Source of the DNA: Clostridiales bacterium
GTDB lineage: Bacteria > Bacillota > Clostridia > Christensenellales > Aristaeellaceae
Reading direction: 5' to 3'
DNA length: 64,000 nt
Assembly (NCBI GenBank): GCA_004556395.1
Contig: SFHK01000013.1
Span: 1-64,000, forward strand
The position numbers were made by a program, and so were the translations under genes. How positions within the stretch are numbered: the stretch's first letter is position 1; every line of letters begins with the position of its first letter. The notes under the pieces are model-generated. The model saw only the letters and a program-made list of their open reading frames with translations, did no database searches and was not told the DNA's origin. Shown in pieces: positions 1 through 7,786 of the stretch.

Positions 1-135
1 AGCGAATGTCCTGTCAAGTTGCGGATAGAAATGGTATAAAGGTTCAGACCAAAATTCGGCTTCTCCTTCGGCCTGAAAACGCATGATACTCTGTATTGTG
101 TAATCGACACCGGGATTTATAAATGTAACTTCCAT
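1..135 (-). CDS. Unidentified protein, N-terminal 45 residues only
   Basis: The gene reads leftwards and runs off the window. The start ATG (complement of 133-135) has the Shine-Dalgarno AGAGGTGA a few bases upstream and lies 7 bases past the stop of the 40-residue gene before it, so the two are probably translated together. The visible part begins MEVTFINPGVDYTIQ, is acidic and aromatic-rich (FWSEPLYHFYPQLD) and has no signal peptide. I do not recognise the family. Base composition is visibly AT-richer than the window to the right, which may mean acquired DNA. Confidence 0.6.
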   Translation of the reverse strand, partial: MEVTFINPGVDYTIQSIMRFQAEGEAEFWSEPLYHFYPQLDRTFA

Positions 136-142
136 AAATCGT

Positions 143-265
143 TCACCTCTGTGTTATTTCCTCGTATATCTTTCTCAACTCGGTATTCGGTGTACCAAAC
201 ATTCTGAACTTCAGCTCCACGCAACTGCTAACCATATTGAACGCACAAGCAATCAACTTTTTCAT
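143..265 (-). CDS. Short peptide gene, 40 residues, unknown function
   Basis: The peptide begins MKKLIACAFNMVSSC and ends in a charged, probably helical segment (TELRKIYEEITQR). It has two cysteines (7 and 15) and a hydrophobic first third. It has its own promoter (complement of 300-329) and a Shine-Dalgarno GGCAGGAG before the ATG, and it is followed after 7 bases by the start of the next gene. Promoter, ribosome site and coupling make a real gene likely despite the size. The layout (hydrophobic front, Cys core, charged tail) resembles signalling-peptide or modified-peptide precursors, but no known precursor family is recognised. A leader peptide for the downstream gene is an alternative. 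Confidence 0.55.
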   Translation of the reverse strand: MKKLIACAFNMVSSCVELKFRMFGTPNTELRKIYEEITQR

Positions 266-299
266 TTGCCGTGTCTCCTGCCCGCCGGCGTGTACACAC

Positions 300-329
300 A
301 GTATATCACAAGGATAGCTCTGTTTTCAA
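300..329 (-). promoter_or_regulatory. Promoter of the 40-residue peptide gene
   Basis: On the minus strand TTGAAA (complement of 324-329), an 18-base spacer and TATACT (complement of 300-305), with TG one base before the -10 (extended -10). It sits about 35 bases before the start codon. Confidence 0.6.
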
Positions 330-624
330 TAGAATACTCGGAAGTTATCACCCTAAAATGTAACTTTTCTGCGAATACAAGCCGATTTTCCGTTTTCCAA
401 CTGTTAAACATACACTGCATTGAAATAGCCACTTATCGGTTTTACAGTTTTGTGAGATATTATGCACAGCCGCAAATATACGCACTCTCAAGCGAACCGT
501 ATGCACTATGCAGTGATTCGCTGTTTTACAAAGGAACTGTATGCGAGCGAGAACTATTTCACCCTTTTTACGATCCTTGCTTTACAGAGCAGAAAATCGG
601 CGATTTTCAACCCTTAGATGTACA
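330..624. other. Gene-free AT-richer stretch
   Basis: No convincing gene on either strand. A plus-strand frame open from 266 to 652 has no ribosome site and resembles no protein. Apart from the promoter at its left end and the terminator at its right end, I see nothing. The composition shifts from AT-richer to GC-rich across 600-800. Confidence 0.4.
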
Positions 625-666
625 AAAACAGGCGGCACCCAACCGAAGCTGAGTGCCGCCTGTTTT
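625..666. terminator. Bidirectional intrinsic terminator
   Basis: A perfect 14-bp stem (625-638 with 653-666, core CAGGCGGCAC/GTGCCGCCTG) with a 14-base loop; the outer stem is A-rich on the left and T-rich on the right, so it works for both strands. It would end the minus-strand gene at 792-2060. Confidence 0.75.
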
Positions 667-791
667 GTTGTCCAATCCTGCTTAGCAGATGCCGATTTTG
701 TAGTTTTCTCAAATTACTGTCTTATCGGCACACGGCAAATCCCGAACGGCTTTTGGCCGAGGGGATTCCCGCCGCGGTTTATTTGGAATGA

Positions 792-2060
792 TCAGCCGAT
801 GGTCTTACCGACGGAAGCGGCGTTCACGAAGCCGTTTTCCGTGTAGACGAAGCTTTCGCCGCCGGTTACGGGCGTGCGGTAGACGTCGCCGGTGGTGCCG
901 CGGTAATACACATAGTCGCCCAGCACGCACATGGAGAAGTCGTTCAGGAAGGAGGTGTTGGGCAGCGCCACGAGACGGACGCCCAGCCCGGTTTCGTTCA
1001 GATCCTTGCGGTAAATACCCAGGGACGCGAGGTATTCGGGGCTGTCGTCATAGAAATTGGTTTGGTTGCTGCTGCCTACGTAGTACAGCGTGGTGCCCGT
1101 CAGGATGGACGGCGTGTAGTACTGTTCCAGCGCGAGCTGCGTTTCCGTGCCGTCCGCGTCTACGCGCGTAAGGCGGGTGGCGATGAAGTCGCCTTCGCTG
1201 TCGGCCAGAGAGACCAGCATGCTGTCGCCGAAGGGAAGAACCGCGTTGGAAATGTGATAGAACTTGCCCACGTCGCTGTAGAGGTTTTCGCGCTCCGGCT
1301 CGCTGCGGTCAAAGGTGGAAAGCACGTTGCCGTCGGTGTCCAGAATGGTGTAGTTCACGTAATCGTAGGCGTATACGGTGTCCTGATAGCCGGTCGCCAG
1401 ATACAGACGGTTCTCATCCAGCGCGAGCTGCGCGCAGTCGTTGCCCATAACGCCGGTCAGCGTGCGGAGGTTCTGGCCGTCCACGTCCATGCGGAACAGC
1501 GCGATGCCGTTCTGGTAGTGTCCGGCCACCTCGGTCTTTTCTTCCTGTCCGTCCTCGTTTTCAAACGTGCCGCAGCAGGTGTAGGAGCCGCTCTCGTTGG
1601 TGTTGCCGAGGAAGTAAATGGCGTCCGGCGTGACGGTGAAGCAGCGGTAGCCGATCAGCATGTCGATGTTGCGCGTGCTGTCGTCGTCGCCGAAATCGTA
1701 TACCTCGCCGACCTTGCGTTCTTCGCCGAGCACGCGGCGGTCGCTGCCGTCGGGCAGGCAGCTCACGGGCGTTTCGCCGAGCTTGCGCTGGTCGCCGTAT
1801 TCATCCGCGCCCCAGTTTTCGGCAATGTAATACAGGCGGCCGCCGACGAACTGCAGCATGGAAGCGCGGTCGGTCGAGATCTGCGCGCTCGTGCCGTCGG
1901 CCTGAAGGCGGGTGATGCCGTTCTGCGCGGCGAAGAACAGGTCGTTTCCGTCCGCGTCAATGAACGCGCCGTTGTTGAGATTGCCAGCGCTCTGCGCCAG
2001 CGCGGGAACCGCGGTCAGCAGCAGACCCAGACAAAGAATGAAGATAAACAGTTTTCTCAT
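792..2060 (-). CDS. Secreted beta-propeller-like protein (DUF5050-like)
   Basis: Predicted 422 residues. A signal peptide covers about 1-22 (MRKLFIFILCLGLLL then AVPALA, cleavage before Q23), so it is exported; no lipobox cysteine. The rest has repeated short blades ending in patterns such as LYYIAENW, IYFLGN, LYLATG, LYYVGSS and VYYRGTTGDVYR, typical of DUF5050/TolB-like propellers that sit outside the membrane. Ligand unknown. The start at 2060 was chosen because AAAGGAAG lies about 9 bases upstream; two in-frame starts further upstream (2069 ATG and 2081 TTG) are too close to or before that site. It is transcribed alone between terminators. Confidence 0.7.
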   Translation of the reverse strand: MRKLFIFILCLGLLLTAVPALAQSAGNLNNGAFIDADGNDLFFAAQNGITRLQADGTSAQISTDRASMLQFVGGRLYYIAENWGADEYGDQRKLGETPVSCLPDGSDRRVLGEERKVGEVYDFGDDDSTRNIDMLIGYRCFTVTPDAIYFLGNTNESGSYTCCGTFENEDGQEEKTEVAGHYQNGIALFRMDVDGQNLRTLTGVMGNDCAQLALDENRLYLATGYQDTVYAYDYVNYTILDTDGNVLSTFDRSEPERENLYSDVGKFYHISNAVLPFGDSMLVSLADSEGDFIATRLTRVDADGTETQLALEQYYTPSILTGTTLYYVGSSNQTNFYDDSPEYLASLGIYRKDLNETGLGVRLVALPNTSFLNDFSMCVLGDYVYYRGTTGDVYRTPVTGGESFVYTENGFVNAASVGKTIG

Positions 2061-2125
2061 GGAATCCATCTTCCTTTCCAAAGTTTACAGGTTCATAGAC
2101 GGACGCTGTGATGGAAAAGTTGCAG

Positions 2126-2163
2126 AAAAAATCGCGGCGAAGGCGCGAAATTGCGCTCGCCGC
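2126..2163 (-). terminator. Terminator after the UroD-like gene
   Basis: Minus-strand hairpin: 7-bp stem GCGGCGA/TCGCCGC (2157-2163 with 2134-2140), a 2-base bulge, an inner GCGC/GCGC stem, then a run of six T (complement of 2126-2131). It starts 8 bases after the stop codon at 2172. Confidence 0.7.
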
Positions 2164-2171
2164 GGAAAAAG

Positions 2172-3287
2172 TTAGAAGGCCATTCGCACGTGCTTTTCGG
2201 GGTGAGCGGGCTCAAGCCCCAGCATCTCGCGGGCGGTGTTCACATAGTAGCGGTAGTTTTCTATGGAAACGCCGTTGGGAATGCGGTGATCCAGTCCCAG
2301 CACGCAGCCGCCCTTTGTGACGGAGGGGACGAGTTTGCGCTCGAGTTCCTCGCGGATGGCGGCGGGATCCTTGCGCAGGGCGAACTTGTCGATGCCGCCC
2401 TTCAGGGAAAGCTGCTTTCCATATACCTTGCGGATGGCGACGATGTCCATGCCCGCCTGCGGCTCGTTGGGATACATGCAGTTGAGGCCGCTTTCGAGGA
2501 ACGCGCCGATGTCGGGCACCATGTAGCCGTCGCTGTCCTGCGAGAAGATGCGCGCGCCCTGCGCACGGGCGGCGTCGATCAGGCGGCGGTAATACGGCGC
2601 GATGAATTCGCGCACCATGTTCGGCCCCAGCAGCGGGCCGGTCTTTCCGGCCATGTCCTCGTGGATGTGCAGCTGGTCGACGGGGCAGACGGAGGAAACG
2701 ATCTCAAGGTTCCTGAGCGCGGTGTCCGCGAAGGTGTTCAGCATGTCCTCGATCATTTCCGGCTCTTCATACAGCGCCACGCACAGGTTTTCCTCGCCCA
2801 TCAGCTGGCGCGGCTCGTCGAAGCCGCCGGGAATGTCCATCATGATGTGCGCGCCCTCGTCGCGGCGGCGGCGCAGCTCGGCCAGCTTCTCGCGGTTCAC
2901 ACGGTCGGGGGAGAATGCGTAGCGCGGCCTGATCTTTTCCCAGTCCTCCGGCGTTTCCACGGGATAGCCCATCGGCAGCGGAATGGTGGCGCTGGCGAAG
3001 CAGAGCTTGCTCTTGCGGCCATAGGAATCCATCAGAATTTTGTATTCGCTCGTGCGCTCGATTTCGCGCTCCGGAAGGGGAATGATGCCGTTGTTCACGG
3101 GCGCCCACGCGTAGTCCAGACTGTCGAAGCCAAAGGCCTCCAGACTGATTTCGTCCTCGCTCGCGCCCTGCGCGCGCCATTCGCCCTCCAGCTGCTTGAG
3201 CGGCCCGAACAGCTCGCAGAACATCGTGCGTCCCACGTCTTCGTGATCCGCCAGATAGCTGATATACATATCGCGTTTCCAGATCAT
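2172..3287 (-). CDS. Uroporphyrinogen-decarboxylase-like protein, function unknown
   Basis: Predicted 371 residues with the URO-D TIM-barrel pattern. Visible landmarks: HIHED at 207-211, then GKTGPLLGPNMVREF, SQDSDG at 249-254, LKGGIDKFAL around 295-305 (the place of GNLDP in UroD) and LGLDHRIPNG near the end. The N-terminal arginine motif of true UroD is absent, and the HVCGN zinc-ligand segment of MtaA/MtbA corrinoid methyltransferases is not seen, so neither heme synthesis nor methyl transfer can be assigned. The family is common in clostridial sugar loci and often lacks a known role. The start at 3287 has GGAGGA seven bases upstream; a longer frame to 3311 would include that ribosome site. 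Single-gene transcript with its own promoter and terminator. Confidence 0.75.
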   Translation of the reverse strand: MIWKRDMYISYLADHEDVGRTMFCELFGPLKQLEGEWRAQGASEDEISLEAFGFDSLDYAWAPVNNGIIPLPEREIERTSEYKILMDSYGRKSKLCFASATIPLPMGYPVETPEDWEKIRPRYAFSPDRVNREKLAELRRRRDEGAHIMMDIPGGFDEPRQLMGEENLCVALYEEPEMIEDMLNTFADTALRNLEIVSSVCPVDQLHIHEDMAGKTGPLLGPNMVREFIAPYYRRLIDAARAQGARIFSQDSDGYMVPDIGAFLESGLNCMYPNEPQAGMDIVAIRKVYGKQLSLKGGIDKFALRKDPAAIREELERKLVPSVTKGGCVLGLDHRIPNGVSIENYRYYVNTAREMLGLEPAHPEKHVRMAF

Positions 3288-3322
3288 AGACGTCCTCCAC
3301 ATAAAAAACATATGTCTTTACT

Positions 3323-3331
3323 ATTATAACA
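3323..3331 (-). promoter_or_regulatory. Extended -10 promoter of the UroD-like gene
   Basis: Minus strand TGTTATAAT (TG, one base, perfect TATAAT; TATAAT is the complement of 3323-3328). No good -35 box, as is usual for extended -10 promoters. Confidence 0.55.
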
Positions 3332-3379
3332 TGTTGCAGCGAAAATGACGATGGATTTGATCGAGGAAAAATTGTAAAA

Positions 3380-3420
3380 ACACGAAGAAAGGCGGCGGAG
3401 AGCCGAAGCCCTTTGCCGCC
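3380..3420 (-). terminator. Terminator of the marR-ABC operon
   Basis: Minus-strand hairpin: outer GGCGGC/GCCGCC (3415-3420 with 3391-3396), inner AGGGC/GCTCT capped by a TTCG tetraloop, followed by a T-rich tract (complement of 3380-3390). It lies 10 bases after the ABC gene stop. Confidence 0.75.
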
Positions 3421-3429
3421 GGGAAGATG

Positions 3430-5397
3430 TTATTCCATTTCGAACGCGCCGGTATACAGCCGGTAATAGGTGCCCTTTTCGGCGATCAGCTTGTCGTGAT
3501 TGCCGCGCTCGATGATGCGGCCGTGGTCGAGAACCATGATCACGTCGCTGTTCATCACGGTGGACAGCCGGTGCGCGATGACGAACACCGTGCGCCCCTT
3601 CATCAGCGAATCCATGCCCTTCTGCACCAGCGCTTCCGTGCGGGTGTCGATGGAGGACGTGGCTTCGTCCAGAATCATGACCGGCGGGTCGGCGACGGCC
3701 GCGCGCGCAATGGCGATCAGCTGGCGCTGTCCCTGCGAAAGCGACGCGCCGTTGGAGGTGAGAAGCGTGTTGTAGCCGTCCGGCAGGCGGCGGATGAAGT
3801 CGTCCGCGTTCGCGAGACGCGCGGCTTCGTAGACCTCCTCGTCGGTCGCGTCCAGATTGCCGTAGCGGATGTTCTCCATCACGGTGCCGGTGAACAGGTT
3901 GGTGTCCTGAAGCACGATGCCCAGCGAATGGCGCAGGTCGGCCTTCTTGATCTTGTTGATATTGATGCCGTCGTAGCGCACCTTGCCGTCGGCAATGTCG
4001 TAGAAGCGGTTCAGAAGGTTGGTGATCGTCGTCTTGCCCGCGCCGGTCGCGCCGACGAAGGCCACCTTCTGGCCGGGCTCGGCGTACAGGGTGATGTCGT
4101 GCAGCACGGGTTTTTCGGGCTCGTAGGCGAAGTCCACGTGTTCCATCGTCACGTGTCCGGCCAGACGGGTGTAGGTGGTGGTGCCGTCGGAGTGGGGATG
4201 CTTCCACGCCCACATGCCGGTGCGCTCGGGGCATTCGACGATTTCGCCGTTTTCCTCGCGGGCGTTGACCAGCGTCACGTAGCCGTCGTCCACCTCGGGC
4301 GTTTCCTCGGTCAGCTTAAACACGCGCTGCGCGCCGGCCATGGCCATGATGATCGAGTTGAACTGCTGCGAAATCTGGTTGACCGGGTTGGTGAACTGCC
4401 GGGAGAGCTGCAAAAACGAGATAATCGCGCCCAGCGAAAGCGCCGTCCTGCCGCTGATGGCGAGCAGACCGCCCGCGATGGCGAGGAACGCGTATTGCAG
4501 GTTGCCCAAGTTGTTGTTGATCGGGCCGAGGATGTTGGAAAACTGGTTGGCGTTGGTCGCGTTTTCGCACAGGTCGTCGTTCAGAATGTCGAACTCTTCC
4601 TTCGTTTCGTCCTCGTGGCAGAAGACCTTTACGACCTTCTGGCCGTTGATCATCTCTTCAATGAAGCCGTTCAGCGTGCCCAGCGACTGCTGCTGGGACA
4701 GGAAGAAGCGCCCGGCCAGCCCGCCGACTTTGTGCGTCACGATCATCATGATGGCCAGCGAAAGCAGCGTGCACAACGTGAGCCAGAAGCTGGTGCTCAG
4801 CATGGCGACGAACACCACGATGATGCTGATGACCGAGGAGATGAGCGAGGGGATGGACTGCGAAATCATCTGCCGGAGCGTGTCGGCGTCGTTTGTGAAG
4901 TGGCTCATGATGTCGCCGTGCGCGTGGGTGTCAAAGTACTTCACAGGCAGGCGCTGCATGCTGCGGAACATGTCGTCGCGGATGCGCTTGAGCGTTTTCT
5001 GTGCCACGTCCGCCATGATGTAATTGTACAGATACGACCCCGCGATGCCGACGGCGAACAGCGCGCCGACCTTCGCGATCAGAAGCGCCAGCCCGGTGAA
5101 GTCGCGCGAGCCGCTTGTGATCATGGGGTTGATGTAATCGTCCACCAGCGACTTCACGAACAGCGAGGACTCGACGGACGCCAGCGCCGACACGAGAATG
5201 CACAGCGTGACGATGATAAATTTGAAGATGTTCGGCTTGAACACGACGGCGATCAGCTTTTTGAGCGTGCCCTTGTCGATGCTCTGTCCGGGCGTGCGGA
5301 AGCCGCCGCGCGGGCCGCCGGGCCCACGGCCATTGGGCGCCTTCTTCATGGCATTGCGGCCATACCGCGCCTTTACGCTTTCGGCCTTATTCATCAT
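3430..5397 (-). CDS. ABC exporter half-transporter, catalytic subunit
   Basis: Predicted 655 residues: a Gly/Arg/Pro-rich cytosolic N-terminus (about 1-40), six membrane helices (about 45-360), a linker insert rich in Trp/Pro/His, then the nucleotide-binding domain. Walker A GATGAGKTT from 449, signature LSQGQ from 553, Walker B VMILDE with catalytic Glu at about 578 and the H-loop His at about 609 are all intact. It pairs with the upstream subunit, whose catalytic residues are degenerate; this is the BmrCD/TM287-288/LmrCD arrangement of multidrug exporters in Firmicutes. The start is at 5397 with GGGAGGCGG upstream; it overlaps the preceding gene by 11 bases. Substrate unknown. Confidence 0.9.
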   Translation of the reverse strand: MMNKAESVKARYGRNAMKKAPNGRGPGGPRGGFRTPGQSIDKGTLKKLIAVVFKPNIFKFIIVTLCILVSALASVESSLFVKSLVDDYINPMITSGSRDFTGLALLIAKVGALFAVGIAGSYLYNYIMADVAQKTLKRIRDDMFRSMQRLPVKYFDTHAHGDIMSHFTNDADTLRQMISQSIPSLISSVISIIVVFVAMLSTSFWLTLCTLLSLAIMMIVTHKVGGLAGRFFLSQQQSLGTLNGFIEEMINGQKVVKVFCHEDETKEEFDILNDDLCENATNANQFSNILGPINNNLGNLQYAFLAIAGGLLAISGRTALSLGAIISFLQLSRQFTNPVNQISQQFNSIIMAMAGAQRVFKLTEETPEVDDGYVTLVNAREENGEIVECPERTGMWAWKHPHSDGTTTYTRLAGHVTMEHVDFAYEPEKPVLHDITLYAEPGQKVAFVGATGAGKTTITNLLNRFYDIADGKVRYDGININKIKKADLRHSLGIVLQDTNLFTGTVMENIRYGNLDATDEEVYEAARLANADDFIRRLPDGYNTLLTSNGASLSQGQRQLIAIARAAVADPPVMILDEATSSIDTRTEALVQKGMDSLMKGRTVFVIAHRLSTVMNSDVIMVLDHGRIIERGNHDKLIAEKGTYYRLYTGAFEME

Positions 5398-7138
5398 AAT
5401 CGCCGCCTCCCTTCGTCTGCGAGGTGTAGACCTCGCGGTAGATTTCGTTGGTCTGCATCAGTTCGTCGTGCGTGCCGAAGCCGTTCACGCGGCCGCCGTC
5501 CAGCACGATGATCTTGTCGGCGTCCATCACGGAGGACACGCGCTGGGCGATGATGAAGGTGGTCGTGCCCGGGATGATCTTCTTCATGCCCTCGCGGATG
5601 AGCGCGTCGGTGCGCGTGTCCACGGCGCTGGTGGAGTCGTCCAGAATGAGAATCTTCGGCTTCTTCAAAATGGCGCGGGCGATGCACAGGCGCTGCTTCT
5701 GACCGCCGGATACATTCGAGCCGCCCTGCTCGATGAAGGTGTCGTAGCCCTGCGGGAAGCCCTCGATGAACTCGTGCGCCTGCGCCAGTCTGCAGGCCGC
5801 CACCAGCTCCTCGTCGGTCGCGTCGGGATTGCCCCAGCGCAGGTTTTCGCGGATGGTGCCGGAGAACAGCACGTTCTTCTGAAGCACCATGGCGACGCTG
5901 TTGCGCAGCGCTTCCAGATCGTATTCCTTCACGTCGTGCCCGCCGACCTTCACAACGCCCTCGGTGGCGTCGTACAGGCGCGGAATCAGCTGCACCAGCG
6001 TGGATTTGCTCGAGCCCGTGCCGCCCACGATGCCGATGGTTTCGCCGGAATGGATGTGCAGGTTTACGTCCTCGAGGCAGAGCCGCTTTTTGTTCCCGGC
6101 GTAGGAGAAGCTCACGCCGTCGAAATCGACGCTGCCGTCGGGAATTTCTGTGCGCGCATTCTCGGGGCTGTGCAGGTCGCTCTGCTCGTCCAGCACCTCG
6201 CAGATGCGCTCGCCGGAGGCGCGGGAGATCGTCAGCATGACGAACATGAAGGAGAGCATCGTCAGGCTGCCGAGAATCTGCATGGAATAAGTAAGCAGGC
6301 TGTTCAGCTCGCCCGTGGTCATGGCGTTCGGCTGTCCCACGGAGGACAGAATGAACTTCGCGCCGAACCACGAAATCAGCAGCGTGCAGGCGTACATGGC
6401 GAACTGCATCAGCGGGCTGTTGAGCGCGATGATGCGCTCGGCCTTCGTGAACAGCGTGCAGACCTGTCCGGAAATGTCCTCAAACTTCTTGTCCTCATAG
6501 TCCTCGCGCACGAACGACTTCACCACGCGCATGCCGCGCACGTTTTCCTGAACCACGTTGTTCAGGGAGTCGTAGGTCTTGAACACCTTGCGGAACACCG
6601 GGTGCGCGTGCGTGGCGACGTAGGTCAGCCCCACGGCAAGGAACGGCACGACGCACAGGAAGATCAGCGCCAGCCGCGCGTTCACGCGGAAGGCCATGAT
6701 CCCCGAGAAGATCAGCATCAGGGGACTGCGCGCAGCCATGCGAATCAGCATCTGAAAGGCGTTCTGCACGTTGGATACGTCGGTGGTCAGGCGGGTGATC
6801 AGCGAAGAGGTAGAAAATTTGTCAATGTTTGAAAAGGAATAGTCCTGCAGGCGGTAGTACATGTCGTGCCGCAGGTTGCGGGCGAAGCCGGATGACGCAC
6901 GCGCGCCGAACACGCCGCCCAGCAGGCCGCTGAGAAGCGACAGAATCGACACGCCGGCGAGCAGCAGGCCGTCGCGCCAGATGACGGCGCTGTTTCCGGC
7001 AGAAATGCCGTTGTCGATGAGGTCGGCCATGATAATCGGCAGAAGAACCTCCATGATGACCTCCAGCGTCATCGACAACGGCGTGAGGATCGTATCGCGC
7101 TTATACTGGCGGATACTGCGTGCGAGTTTTCGAATCAT
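5387..7138 (-). CDS. ABC exporter half-transporter, degenerate subunit
   Basis: Predicted 583 residues: membrane domain about 1-320, nucleotide-binding domain after it. Walker A GGTGSSKST from 372 and signature VSGGQ from 476 are normal, but Walker B is ILILDD (Asp at about 501 where catalytic Glu is expected) and the H-loop has Gln (IIAQR, about 532) instead of His. These two changes mark the non-catalytic site of heterodimeric exporters. It overlaps marR by 4 bases (ATGA) and the partner subunit by 11 bases, so the three genes form one transcript under the MarR operator at 7602-7619. Confidence 0.9.
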   Translation of the reverse strand: MIRKLARSIRQYKRDTILTPLSMTLEVIMEVLLPIIMADLIDNGISAGNSAVIWRDGLLLAGVSILSLLSGLLGGVFGARASSGFARNLRHDMYYRLQDYSFSNIDKFSTSSLITRLTTDVSNVQNAFQMLIRMAARSPLMLIFSGIMAFRVNARLALIFLCVVPFLAVGLTYVATHAHPVFRKVFKTYDSLNNVVQENVRGMRVVKSFVREDYEDKKFEDISGQVCTLFTKAERIIALNSPLMQFAMYACTLLISWFGAKFILSSVGQPNAMTTGELNSLLTYSMQILGSLTMLSFMFVMLTISRASGERICEVLDEQSDLHSPENARTEIPDGSVDFDGVSFSYAGNKKRLCLEDVNLHIHSGETIGIVGGTGSSKSTLVQLIPRLYDATEGVVKVGGHDVKEYDLEALRNSVAMVLQKNVLFSGTIRENLRWGNPDATDEELVAACRLAQAHEFIEGFPQGYDTFIEQGGSNVSGGQKQRLCIARAILKKPKILILDDSTSAVDTRTDALIREGMKKIIPGTTTFIIAQRVSSVMDADKIIVLDGGRVNGFGTHDELMQTNEIYREVYTSQTKGGGDYDE

Positions 7139-7581
7139 ACTCCATCCTCCGTTCTCTGATTGAGTGCGTTTTCCATTTTGTCAAGGGAGCGCAGAAGCGC
7201 TTCTTTTTCCTCCGGCGTGAGCGCGCTTTCCAGACAGTCGTTGATTTCGTTGATGGCGGCGACGGCGCGCGCGTGAACGGCGCGTCCCTGCTCCGTGAGC
7301 GTCAGCTTTTTAAGCCGCGCGTCCTGCTCCACGCTTTCCCGGCGAATCAGCCCCCGCTTTTCCATCAGCGAGAGCGTGTTTGAGATCGTCGCGCGGGTGA
7401 TGCGGAATTCCGTCTCGAAATCGCGCTGGAACACGTCGCGGTCGGCATGCTCGCTCAGATAGCGAATGACCAGCGTCTGCTGCGGCGTGAGCCCGCTTTC
7501 ATGGATGCGCGTGCGCGCGTCCATGGCGCGGCGTATGCGGTTGTCCAGCATCTTCAGCCGAAAGGCAATCCCATAGCGCAT
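7135..7581 (-). CDS. MarR-family repressor of the ABC exporter operon
   Basis: Predicted 148 residues, the usual MarR length: N- and C-terminal dimer helices around a winged helix-turn-helix (about 55-105: FETEFRITRATISNTLSLMEK, then the wing RRESVEQDARLKKLTLT). First gene of marR-ABC-ABC. A perfect inverted repeat just upstream overlaps the transcription start, so the protein most likely represses its own operon and releases it when it binds an exported compound. The start at 7581 has GGGAGGAAG upstream; the TTG six codons earlier lies before that ribosome site and was rejected. Confidence 0.9.
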   Translation of the reverse strand: MRYGIAFRLKMLDNRIRRAMDARTRIHESGLTPQQTLVIRYLSEHADRDVFQRDFETEFRITRATISNTLSLMEKRGLIRRESVEQDARLKKLTLTEQGRAVHARAVAAINEINDCLESALTPEEKEALLRSLDKMENALNQRTEDGV

Positions 7582-7601
7582 GAAGCTTCCTCCCTTCAAG
7601 A

Positions 7602-7619
7602 TTGTTAGCTCACTAACAA
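7602..7619. promoter_or_regulatory. Probable MarR operator
   Basis: Perfect palindrome TTGTTAG-CTCA-CTAACAA, 7-bp arms with a 4-base spacer, placed between the -10 box and the ribosome site of marR, at the expected transcription start. Confidence 0.75.
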
Positions 7620-7625
7620 ATTCGA

Positions 7626-7655
7626 ATTATACGCGCGAAACAGGGGGATTGTCAA
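7626..7655 (-). promoter_or_regulatory. Promoter of marR-ABC operon
   Basis: Minus strand TTGACA (complement of 7650-7655), 18-base spacer, TATAAT (complement of 7626-7631): both boxes are perfect sigma-A consensus. Confidence 0.85.
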
Positions 7656-7727
7656 CGGAAATCGACCGGTTTTCGTGATTTTTTCAGATTTGAAGGAAAT
7701 GTGGCGAAAACGGTAACGAAACGCGCA

Positions 7728-7756
7728 TTGTGCGGCGTGGCTCCGCGATTTATAAT
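7728..7756 (+). promoter_or_regulatory. Promoter of the third ABC exporter gene
   Basis: TTGTGC (7728-7733), 17-base spacer, perfect TATAAT (7751-7756), about 30 bases before the start codon. It is divergent from the marR promoter; the operator at 7602-7619 is over 100 bases away. Confidence 0.7.
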
Positions 7757-7786
7757 CTATATGGAAGGGAAACGGAGGGAACCGCC

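Noticed and set aside
266..652. 128-codon open frame on the plus strand at the left edge
   Set aside because: No ribosome site, runs over the promoter of the opposite gene and into a terminator.
3427..5511. Long open frame (694 codons) on the plus strand, opposite the ABC gene
   Set aside because: High GC and third-position bias leave the reverse strand open. The product is rich in His, Arg, Val and Asp without family motifs, and the minus-strand gene has all ABC motifs.
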